The translations under genes were made by a program, and so were the position numbers. The notes under the pieces were generated by a model that was not told where the DNA came from, did no database searches, and was given only the letters and a program-made list of their open reading frames with translations. From an uncultured Mycoplasmatota bacterium (GTDB taxonomy: Bacteria > Bacillota_I > Bacilli_A > RF39 > UBA660), in contig CANSDD010000023.1 in assembly GCA_947645535.1 (NCBI GenBank), positions 1 to 17,565 of the forward strand: a stretch of 17,565 bases of DNA. Direction: 5' to 3'. Within the stretch, counting starts at the first letter, position 1. Each line of letters begins with the position of its first letter. Positions 5,476 through 11,778 of this stretch are shown piece by piece.

Positions 5476-8043
5476 TTATGATTCTATTTCTAATGTACTA
5501 CTACTATTTTTTTTCACAACTATTTTTTTATCAATTCTTGAAATAAGCTCAGAGACATGTGAAATAATTCCAACTAATTTATCATCAGTAGCCAAATCTG
5601 ATAATGTATTTAATGCTTGATTTAATGATTCAGCATCCAATGAACCAAATCCCTCATCTACAAATAGAGCATCAATCTTAATTCCACCTGCATACATACT
5701 TATGGAATCACTTAAACCAAGTGCTAAAGAAAGTGCAGCTTTAAATTTTTCTCCACCAGATAGACTAGAGACCTCTCTTTCTTTTCCTGTATAAGCATCA
5801 AAAATAGAAAATTCTAATCCTAATTTTTCAGTTAATGTACTTGATACTTCTTTTCTTCTTAAATCATATCTTCCATCAGTCATTTTTGATAATCTCTTAT
5901 TAGCCTCAGTTAAGACACTATTTAAGTAATAGGATTGTACATAGTTTTCAAACGTTATTCTTTGTTTTCCTACTAATTTTCCATTTGCTGTATCACTTAA
6001 TCCTTTTATTATTTGATATTCATTTAATTCTTTTTTATAATGATTTACATATTCTTTCATCTCTTTTGTATTTTCCTTCAATTTTTCTAATTGATTATTA
6101 AGGCTAAGATAAACCTCATCTACCTTTTGAAATTCTTCTGTTAAAGTTTTTAATGTTATACTTTTTTCTTCTATATTCACTTTTACTTTACCTTCTAATT
6201 CTTTAGATAGCATATCTATAATTGAAGTACAACTATTTTTTTCATTATCATATGCTTTTATTTTCTCTTCTAGTTCTTTTCTTTTATTATCTTCTAGTTT
6301 ATTTTTTTCATATATTTCTTTATTTGTTTGATAAGAATGATAAATATTTGATAATTCTTTTTCCAATCTATGCAGTTCTAATTTTGCTTTTTCTATCGTA
6401 CTTTCATGAATTTCTATTTCTTTATTTAATTCTATCAAAGAAGAGGCTAATTTATTTTTTTCTTTACTTAAGGTTTCATATTCAGCTTTTATAGTCATTA
6501 AATTTTTTGTTTCATTTTCTTTTCGCACTATTAATTCCGACAATAATTTATCAACATCTATATTTTCATCTACATTTAATTCATTTATTTCGTCCATCAA
6601 AGATTCATATCTAGTTTCATAAATTTTATTATTTTTAAAGGCTTCTGATACAATATGATTTTGTCTTTCAATATCTTCTTTATCATAACTATTATCTTGT
6701 TTTATTGCTTTATGTGGATGTTCTTTAGAGCCACATACAGGACATGCTTTTCCTTCTTCTAATGTTTCTGATAAAAGAAAAGCTTCATTTAAATAATATT
6801 CCTTACGCATCTGTTCTAATTTTTTATTTTCTTGTTCATACTTTTGAAAAGATATTTTCATTTGTTCTTGATTCTTACTAAAATCTAATGTTAAACGATT
6901 ATAATTTTCATATTTTTTGATATCTTCTGTTATTTTTGAAATTATATTATTCGCACTTTCTAATCTATCAGGAAATGTTTCTAATTTTTTAAATTCTTCT
7001 TCTTTTACTTTCTTTTGTTTATTTATATTTTCTAATTTTAGGTAGCAATTTTGTAAATTTTCTCTATGTTCCTTTTCTGTTTTTTCTTCCTTTTCTATTA
7101 ACATCATAACATTTTTTATTTTTGGAACAACATTGATATTATATTCCAAAAGATTTTTTTCTTCTTCGATATTTTGATTATTTTCATTTAATACTTTTAA
7201 ATTTTCTTTCTTTGTTTCTAATGTATCTATCTTTTGATTTGTCTTTTCTATTTCATTTAATTCTACTGTTTTCTTTTTGACATTTTCATTTAATTGTTCT
7301 CTTTTATTTCTTACAGTTTCTAATTTTGCACTTTTATCTTCTATTTTTTTATCTAATTCTATGATAAGTTCTTCATTTGTAAGTGCCTCATAATTGATAT
7401 TTTCTAATTTTCCTTTTGTTTTTTCAATATTAGCTTTTGTTTGATTATATGTTTGTTCTTTTAAAACTAAATCTTCTTTTAATTTTAACATAATGTTGCT
7501 ATAAAGAGCGGTACCAAAAATTTTTCTGAATATAGATGTTTTTTCATCAGAAGAAGCTAATAAAAATTTAGTAAATTCTCCTTGCGATAGCATAGCAACT
7601 TGTCTGAATTGCTTATAATCTAAACCAATTAAAGAAGTAATTTCATTTGTAACAGTTGTTGTTTTTACCTCTTTTCTACCATTTATTTCAAATTCAGCAG
7701 TAGCAGGCTGTTTTGTAAAGCCATCCCCTCTTTTGCTTTTCCGCATATATTCTGGACTTCTTTTAACGGTGTATTCTTTATGGTTATGATAAAATTCTAA
7801 TTCTACAAATGTTTCTACCTCTGGACTCGCCCAATCACTTCTAAATGAATTTATTTTTCTAACTTCACCAGAAGATTCACCATATAAAGCAAATGAAATT
7901 GCATCAAAAATAGTTGTTTTTCCGGCACCTGTATCTCCTGTTATCAGTAGCAATCCTTGGTCTATTTTATTTGTTTCAAAATCAATTATCATTTTATCTT
8001 TAAAAGGTCCAAAGGCTTGCATAGTTAATTTTTTAAGACGCAT
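5476..8043 (-). CDS. sbcC: Exonuclease subunit SbcC (Rad50-like ATPase)
   Basis: 855-residue SMC-like ATPase of the SbcCD (Mre11-Rad50) complex, which opens and degrades hairpins, blocked ends and palindromic structures in DNA. Seen: Walker A GDTGAGKT at 36-43; a long coiled coil rich in Glu/Lys (about 175-700); the zinc hook CPVCGSKEHPH with Cys434 and Cys437 at its apex; signature LSGGEKF at 761-767; Walker B ALFVDEGFGSLD ending in D796-E797; and a late switch His in IISHVSE. All key motifs are intact. It is somewhat shorter than the E. coli protein because of a shorter coiled coil. The start is the ATG with AAAGGAGG 6 nt upstream; an in-frame earlier start (8061) inside sbcD is less likely. 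One base separates it from the sbcD stop, indicating translational coupling. Confidence 0.95.
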   Translation of the reverse strand: MRLKKLTMQAFGPFKDKMIIDFETNKIDQGLLLITGDTGAGKTTIFDAISFALYGESSGEVRKINSFRSDWASPEVETFVELEFYHNHKEYTVKRSPEYMRKSKRGDGFTKQPATAEFEINGRKEVKTTTVTNEITSLIGLDYKQFRQVAMLSQGEFTKFLLASSDEKTSIFRKIFGTALYSNIMLKLKEDLVLKEQTYNQTKANIEKTKGKLENINYEALTNEELIIELDKKIEDKSAKLETVRNKREQLNENVKKKTVELNEIEKTNQKIDTLETKKENLKVLNENNQNIEEEKNLLEYNINVVPKIKNVMMLIEKEEKTEKEHRENLQNCYLKLENINKQKKVKEEEFKKLETFPDRLESANNIISKITEDIKKYENYNRLTLDFSKNQEQMKISFQKYEQENKKLEQMRKEYYLNEAFLLSETLEEGKACPVCGSKEHPHKAIKQDNSYDKEDIERQNHIVSEAFKNNKIYETRYESLMDEINELNVDENIDVDKLLSELIVRKENETKNLMTIKAEYETLSKEKNKLASSLIELNKEIEIHESTIEKAKLELHRLEKELSNIYHSYQTNKEIYEKNKLEDNKRKELEEKIKAYDNEKNSCTSIIDMLSKELEGKVKVNIEEKSITLKTLTEEFQKVDEVYLSLNNQLEKLKENTKEMKEYVNHYKKELNEYQIIKGLSDTANGKLVGKQRITFENYVQSYYLNSVLTEANKRLSKMTDGRYDLRRKEVSSTLTEKLGLEFSIFDAYTGKEREVSSLSGGEKFKAALSLALGLSDSISMYAGGIKIDALFVDEGFGSLDAESLNQALNTLSDLATDDKLVGIISHVSELISRIDKKIVVKKNSSSTLEIES

Positions 8044-8044
8044 A

Positions 8045-9169
8045 TTAAGCCTCCTTTCCAATAGTTGATATTAAATTATTCATATATGTTTCTTCTTCTT
8101 CTGTTAAATCACGATTATTTTGAGCATAAAAGAAATCTTTAAATAAACTAATTGGTGAAGTCGTTGATGTTACTTCTAATTTACTCATAAGAGTATTATT
8201 TTCATTAGAAATTCTATTAGTAAAACTTAATGATAGAGCATTTGGAAATTTTTTTCTAATCTCTTCCATTGGTGAAATAATTGTATTGGTATCTTCCAAT
8301 TCTACTCTGATTAAATCATTATTAGGAGTCATATTTAAAATCTCTTTAAAAGTTCCTTTGATTACTCTAAGTTCTCTAAGGGGTTTTATAGAAACGAATT
8401 CTACATTCATAGTTTCTGTATCTATAATAACCACACTTTTTTTATCGTTTACTTCACTAAAAGAATATTTGAGTGGTGTTCCTGAATATCTTATAGTTTC
8501 TCTTTTTATCTTTTGAGGTTTATGAATATGACCAAGAGCAACATAATCAAAATCTTCTAACAAATTTACATCAATTGCATCTAATGTTCCAACATTTGTC
8601 ATACTTTCTGAATCTGAAAATTCTATATTTTCTCCAGTATTCATTACAAATTGATGCGCTAATAAAATATTTTTCTTTGATTTATCAATCATTTCATTTT
8701 TTAAAATCCATTTCATCATATCATTAGAATTATTGATTGTTCTATATTCTTCTTCATTCACCATTCCTTTTAAATGAAAAGGCTTTACAAATGGAAGTAA
8801 ATAAAAATTAGTATCATGAAATGTATATTTTTTTAATTTTCCTTTATATTCTGTTTCAATATGAATATTTAGTTGATCAAATAAGTTAGAACCAAATGAT
8901 AATCTCTCGTTAGAATCATGATTTCCACTAATAATCAATACCTTAATATTCTCTTTTGATAAATCATTTAAAAACTTATTTAACAAGTGAACTGCATCTA
9001 CAGAGGGAATATTTTTATCATAAATATCCCCTGAAATCATAATAACTTCTACTTTTTTTTCTTTTATTATTTGAATGATTTCTTCCAACATATATTTTTG
9101 ATCTTCATAAAATGATTCTTCTAATAAACTTTTTCCTAAGTGTAAATCGCTTGTATGCAACACTTTCAT
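8045..9169 (-). CDS. sbcD: Exonuclease subunit SbcD (Mre11-like nuclease)
   Basis: 374-residue metallophosphoesterase, the nuclease subunit of SbcCD. Manganese-binding motifs are all present: DLH (D8, H10), GDIYD (D48), GNHD (N83, H84), AHQ (H172) and GHIH (H214, H216). The C-terminal part (about 250-374) holds the capping and SbcC-interaction region. The start at MKVLHTSDLHLGK matches the family N-terminus and has GGAG 10 nt upstream; a GTG three codons earlier overlaps the nuclease stop as GTGA but leaves only one base after the SD, so it is less likely. Located 5 nt after the nuclease gene and 1 nt before sbcC. Confidence 0.95.
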   Translation of the reverse strand: MKVLHTSDLHLGKSLLEESFYEDQKYMLEEIIQIIKEKKVEVIMISGDIYDKNIPSVDAVHLLNKFLNDLSKENIKVLIISGNHDSNERLSFGSNLFDQLNIHIETEYKGKLKKYTFHDTNFYLLPFVKPFHLKGMVNEEEYRTINNSNDMMKWILKNEMIDKSKKNILLAHQFVMNTGENIEFSDSESMTNVGTLDAIDVNLLEDFDYVALGHIHKPQKIKRETIRYSGTPLKYSFSEVNDKKSVVIIDTETMNVEFVSIKPLRELRVIKGTFKEILNMTPNNDLIRVELEDTNTIISPMEEIRKKFPNALSLSFTNRISNENNTLMSKLEVTSTTSPISLFKDFFYAQNNRDLTEEEETYMNNLISTIGKEA

Positions 9170-9174
9170 ATACT

Positions 9175-9900
9175 TCACTCTCCAATCAATTTACTTTCTC
9201 CTGTTTTATAATCAATTTCTATTCCATCTTGTACGTTATAAACAAACACATTAAATTCTATTCCTTCTCCATGATCTTCTACAGAATAACCTTCCATTTG
9301 TACTCCTGTTGCTACTAAATTATTATCTTCAAAAACTGGAGTTACTCTATATAATACATGATTTCCAGTTTCTTTAATATAATTAGCCACTTTATTTTCA
9401 AATTCTAACATGCCAACAGTATTCATATATCTAGTACAAGTGATTAAATTTTGGGGATTGGCATTTTCCCCAGTTAATTGATATCCAATTAAATGACAAC
9501 GATTATATAAATATTTTCCATCCACATTATCATATTTGACTGTATGCCAACCAGATGGTTTTATCATTCCAATAGAGCCTCTCTCTTCAGTAGGCATTAA
9601 ATCTTTTCCAATATTGGCATAGGCGACTCCACATCTTTCTAATAAATCTAAATCACTATAACTTTCAAATGATGTAGTTGTATAATCCTTTTCATCAAAT
9701 TCTGGTTTATTATTATTGATAATCACATATGGTCTATCTGCATAGGCAGGTATACTACTCATATCATAAGATGATGTAATATTAGGTCCAAATAGATTTT
9801 CATAAATTTCTTCTCCATACATTCCATAAATTGATATTGCAATTACAGCAATTACAGATGATATTATTTTTGTTTGACCTTGCTTTTTTTTCTTATTCAT
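9175..9900 (-). CDS. Membrane-anchored DNA/RNA non-specific endonuclease (EndA/NUC1 type)
   Basis: 241 residues with a basic N-terminus, one hydrophobic segment (about 11-26), then a beta-beta-alpha-metal nuclease domain outside the membrane. Seen: RGSIGMIKPSGWHTVKY (107-123), the active-site segment YNRCHLIGYQLTGENANPQNLITCTRYMN (132-160) and the following helix. His136 is the expected general base and an Asn in the ENANPQN stretch the metal ligand. The usual DRGH is NRCH here, in line with the NR-x-H variant I recall from EndA-like Gram-positive proteins. Such enzymes cut single- and double-stranded nucleic acid non-specifically, for nutrient use or DNA uptake. It heads the five-gene operon: AGGAG lies 8 nt before the ATG and TATAAT (9924-9929) further up. 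The TGA stop abuts the sbcD start region. Confidence 0.87.
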   Translation of the reverse strand: MNKKKKQGQTKIISSVIAVIAISIYGMYGEEIYENLFGPNITSSYDMSSIPAYADRPYVIINNNKPEFDEKDYTTTSFESYSDLDLLERCGVAYANIGKDLMPTEERGSIGMIKPSGWHTVKYDNVDGKYLYNRCHLIGYQLTGENANPQNLITCTRYMNTVGMLEFENKVANYIKETGNHVLYRVTPVFEDNNLVATGVQMEGYSVEDHGEGIEFNVFVYNVQDGIEIDYKTGESKLIGE

Positions 9901-9923
9901 ATTTATTACTCCTATTCTACAAT

Positions 9924-9929
9924 ATTATA
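9924..9929 (-). promoter_or_regulatory. Probable -10 element of the nuclease-sbcDC operon
   Basis: TATAAT on the minus strand, 24 bp before the ATG. I see no good -35 at 16-18 bp, so activity may need an activator or be weak. The palindrome at 9978-9994 lies further upstream. Confidence 0.45.
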
Positions 9930-9977
9930 CTATAAAAGAAACAAACAAGGTATATATCTGTTTTTCTCTTTACATTG

Positions 9978-9994
9978 TTATGATTAAATCATAA
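9978..9994. promoter_or_regulatory. Perfect palindrome upstream of the nuclease operon (possible operator)
   Basis: TTATGATT, one central A, then AATCATAA: an 8-1-8 perfect palindrome. The odd-centred layout recalls 7-1-7 sites bound by Fur/PerR/Zur-type dimers, but the bases do not match any of those consensus boxes closely. It lies about 50 bp upstream of the operon's -10. Confidence 0.4.
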
Positions 9995-10008
9995 TAAGAT
10001 TCGTTTTC

Positions 10009-10100
10009 TTATTCTATATCAACCTCTTTTAAAGTTAACTTTTTCGCGATTTCTACTTTGCATTCCTACGAATTTTTGCAATTTCATCTAAACTTTCTTC
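10009..10100 (-). pseudogene. Possible decayed coding fragment with one frameshift
   Basis: Two minus-strand frames give protein-like text that joins if one base is restored near 10055: EESLDEIAKIRRNAK (10056-10100) followed by VEIAKKLTLKEVDIE (10012-10056). The joined peptide looks like an amphipathic C-terminal tail, somewhat like tails of Rpn/PD-(D/E)XK nuclease-transposase proteins. There is no start or SD, and upstream bases are frame-broken. It is short enough to be chance. Confidence 0.25.
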
Positions 10101-10125
10101 CTATATACTATTTTTTTCCCTTTTT

Positions 10126-10154
10126 ATTACATATTTTAATATATCTGTTATAAT
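10126..10154 (+). promoter_or_regulatory. Possible plus-strand extended -10 promoter
   Basis: ATTACA (10126-10131), 17 bp, then TATAAT (10149-10154) preceded by TG at 10146-10147. No ORF follows; a non-coding transcript starting near 10161 would run into the palindrome at 10198-10215 and the hairpin cluster at 10328-10396. AT-rich DNA yields such matches by chance. Confidence 0.35.
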
Positions 10155-10197
10155 GTATATTGATTACAACATAGATACCTACCCCTCTACTAATAAT

Positions 10198-10215
10198 ATA
10201 CTACATAAGTAGTAT
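10198..10215. repeat. 7-bp palindrome with 4-nt centre
   Basis: ATACTAC, ATAA, GTAGTAT. The core TACTACATAAGTAGTA resembles operators of BlaI/MecI-type repressors (TACA...TGTA with TACTAC/GTAGTA arms) except for one base at the centre. No such regulator or target gene is in the window. It could equally be an RNA hairpin. Confidence 0.35.
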
Positions 10216-10327
10216 GAAAACCTTATATTTTAACAAAAAAATTTTTGTTTATAACTATTATTCAAAAATCCTTTTTATAAATACTGTTTTTTTATTTTCT
10301 TTTGAAATATAATTTTGTTTAGCCCTA

Positions 10328-10396
10328 GTTTACTCTGATAAACTTTTTAAGTTTGCTTTTGCACAAAACTATTTAGTTTTTTTGCATATATTGCAA
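10328..10396 (+). other. Run of four small inverted repeats
   Basis: Four successive or overlapping hairpins: GTTTA/TAAAC (10328-10343), AAACTT/AAGTTT (10340-10354, overlapping the first), AAAACT/AGTTTT (10365-10380, followed by three T), and TTGCA/TGCAA (10382-10396). Stems are 5-6 bp and AT-rich, so each is weak. Together they make this the most structured part of 10220-10470, where I see nothing else. Confidence 0.3.
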
Positions 10397-10476
10397 TTCA
10401 TTTTTAACCTTCTATTATTTGATAAAAAGAGCTATACTTTTCAACTTTGGAAACACTATCGAAAAAAATCAGGAAG

Positions 10477-10505
10477 TTGTAAAAATTAAAAAATTATGTT
10501 ATTAT
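10477..10505 (+). promoter_or_regulatory. Promoter of the candidate plus-strand small RNA
   Basis: TTGTAA (10477-10482), 17-bp spacer, TATTAT (10500-10505), with TG at 10497-10498 giving an extended -10. Predicted +1 is G10512, immediately before a small hairpin. Confidence 0.5.
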
Positions 10506-10533
10506 GAATATGTCAAGGAAACTTGAATAAAAT

Positions 10534-10575
10534 AAAAAAGGAATACCTAGTTTTGTAGAGTTAGGTACTATTCCT
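10534..10575 (-). terminator. Hairpin with T-tract readable as a minus-strand terminator
   Basis: The middle hairpin of the candidate RNA (10539-10575), read on the minus strand, is followed by six T from 10534-10539. It could act as a back-up stop about 230 nt beyond the DUF1848 gene. Confidence 0.45.
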
Positions 10576-10587
10576 AAATTTTGGATT

Positions 10588-10619
10588 TAGTACCGACTTA
10601 TACAGTTGGTACTATTTTT
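10588..10619 (+). terminator. Intrinsic terminator of the candidate small RNA
   Basis: TAGTACCGACT (10588-10598) pairs over 11 bp with AGTTGGTACTA (10604-10614), including one G-U pair, with loop TATAC; TTTTT follows at 10615-10619. Confidence 0.65.
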
Positions 10620-10778
10620 ATTAACATGACTAAAATCACGATAATAAGGAGTATTATGATTGTACAAAGATATTTCTCTGATGAATAGAGAAAAGCGCAA
10701 GTAAATAAATAAAATTCTATTATCTAACAATATATAAAATCATGTCTTTCTATCAATTTATTCTTATTATGTTCTTTC

Positions 10779-10803
10779 AAAAAGCTCATTTTTTAAATGA
10801 ACT
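10779..10803 (-). terminator. Intrinsic terminator of the DUF1848 gene
   Basis: 9-bp stem 10795-10803 with 10783-10791 (one U-G pair on the minus RNA), 3-nt loop, then TTTTT. The stem starts inside the TAG stop codon. Confidence 0.7.
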
Positions 10804-11686
10804 ATTTTCTTACTTTTATCACATCATCACTTTCTATATGACCAACTAAAAGTGAAGAATTAGGATCATGATTGCTATAATTTTTATTTACTTTTTCCTC
10901 TTCATAATTGGCATAACAATATTTGCAAAAATGCTTACAAGAATTATATACCCCAATATCTACCATTTCTACGCAATTACAATTTCCTCCTTTTCTCGCT
11001 TTCCAACTCTTAAATATCTTACCAGTTAACTTATAAGCAAGTTCATGGGAAATACATTCACCTTTTATAAAACCATATTCAGCTAAATTTCTTTCTTCAA
11101 AGCAAGTCTGAACAGTCATACCATGTTCTCTCGCCACTTTACTAAAACTAATTCCTATTTCTTTATAATCCTCTTCATTAAATTTTCTATATTTTAGTAT
11201 TCTTTTATTCTTTCGTACGTTTTTATAATCGTCTATAAATGATACAATAATATATTTTACATAACCATCTAATAAGCTACATAAATTAGAAAATGCTCTC
11301 TTATGATATTCTACTGTATATGTATCACTAATAAAAATAGGATCATAACGTATATAAATATTATCAATTCCTATCAAATTAGATAATTTTTTTATACTTT
11401 CTATTAGCATTCCCTTGGGTATTACATTTGGCTCAATATCTTTTTTATAAGGAGTTAATGTAACATGGAATAACATTGGTTTCTCTATTTTTTCTATATA
11501 TTTTAACATTGGGATTGGATTTTTTGTACAAAACATAATCATATCTACATCTTCAAAATGGATTCTACTAACTAATTTCGGATTAAATGGATTTCTAACA
11601 TCCACAAAGCCAGCCTCTAACCGTTTCATAAACCAATTGGTGTAAAAAGCAACTATATCTGTTCTACCACTTACATTTAAAATCAT
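10802..11686 (-). CDS. DUF1848 family protein with C-terminal CX3CX2C cluster
   Basis: 294 residues, cytoplasmic. Recognised as DUF1848 by the start ILNVSGRTDIVAFYTNWF (2-19), the VRNPFNPKLVSRI block (30-42), MFCTKNP (51-57) and the C-terminal Cys-rich end. Cys residues cluster at 236, 238, 250, 254 and 257; the last three form CKHFCKYC, a CX3CX2C spacing like radical-SAM iron-sulfur sites but placed at the C-terminus, followed by YAN. An iron-sulfur cluster is likely; the reaction is unknown. The start is the ATG with CGGAG 8 nt upstream. TATAAT at 11705-11710 with TTGTTT at 11727-11732 (16-bp spacing) is a probable promoter and would give a 5' leader of only about 12 nt. A TTG at 11713 is in frame but overlaps that promoter. 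Monocistronic. Confidence 0.87.
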   Translation of the reverse strand: MILNVSGRTDIVAFYTNWFMKRLEAGFVDVRNPFNPKLVSRIHFEDVDMIMFCTKNPIPMLKYIEKIEKPMLFHVTLTPYKKDIEPNVIPKGMLIESIKKLSNLIGIDNIYIRYDPIFISDTYTVEYHKRAFSNLCSLLDGYVKYIIVSFIDDYKNVRKNKRILKYRKFNEEDYKEIGISFSKVAREHGMTVQTCFEERNLAEYGFIKGECISHELAYKLTGKIFKSWKARKGGNCNCVEMVDIGVYNSCKHFCKYCYANYEEEKVNKNYSNHDPNSSLLVGHIESDDVIKVRK

Positions 11687-11704
11687 AATATCAACTCCGT
11701 ATAT

Positions 11705-11732
11705 ATTATACAATAATTTTTTCTTTAAACAA
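11705..11732 (-). promoter_or_regulatory. Promoter of the DUF1848 gene
   Basis: TTGTTT (11727-11732) and TATAAT (11705-11710) on the minus strand, 16-bp spacing. Predicted +1 near 11698, which puts the SD at the very 5' end of the mRNA. Confidence 0.5.
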
Positions 11733-11741
11733 TAATAAAGT

Positions 11742-11778
11742 AAAAAGCACTATTCTAAAGCAAAAAATAGTACTTTTT
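11742..11778 (-). terminator. Intrinsic terminator of the ABC transporter operon
   Basis: 13-bp stem, 11766-11778 with 11742-11754, one U-G pair on the minus RNA, 11-nt loop, closing in TTTTT. It overlaps the stop codon at 11777-11779. Confidence 0.75.

Larger units (their letters stand above)
10512..10619 (+). ncRNA. Candidate small RNA, about 108 nt, plus strand
   Basis: No protein-coding capacity, but a complete RNA-gene layout. From the predicted +1: a 5' hairpin TCAAG-GAAA-CTTGA (10513-10526) with a GNRA tetraloop; an A-rich linker; a second hairpin with AGGAATA/TATTCCT (10539-10545 with 10569-10575) and CCTA/TAGG (10546-10549 with 10562-10565), a 3-nt bulge and a 12-nt loop; a linker; then an 11-bp stem (10588-10598 with 10604-10614) followed by TTTTT. 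One pair of the last stem is G-U on the plus RNA but A-C on the minus RNA, which favours the plus strand as the functional one. GGTACTATT occurs twice (10564, 10608), so the AGTACC arm can pair with either copy. I do not recognise a known family. It could also be a leader or attenuator, or plasmid-type antisense RNA. Expression is inferred only from sequence. Confidence 0.45.

Noticed and set aside
6222..6494. Plus-strand hydrophobic ORF inside sbcC, and similar plus-strand ORFs elsewhere
   Set aside because: These are antisense shadows of AT-rich, Lys/Glu-rich minus-strand genes, without SD or family features.
10504..10530. 8-codon ORF ahead of the hairpins, like a leader peptide
   Set aside because: No SD, and its ATG lies within the -10 element and upstream of the predicted transcription start.
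10626..10688. 20-codon plus-strand ORF, also with an internal ATG at 10656 behind AAGGAG
   Set aside because: Very short, no family resemblance, the outer ATG has no SD and the inner one leaves only 10 codons; kept only as context for the RNA element.
9930..10800. tRNA, rRNA, tmRNA, RNase P RNA or CRISPR array in the gene-free gap
   Set aside because: No cloverleaf, no conserved GC-rich RNA core and no regular repeats were seen.
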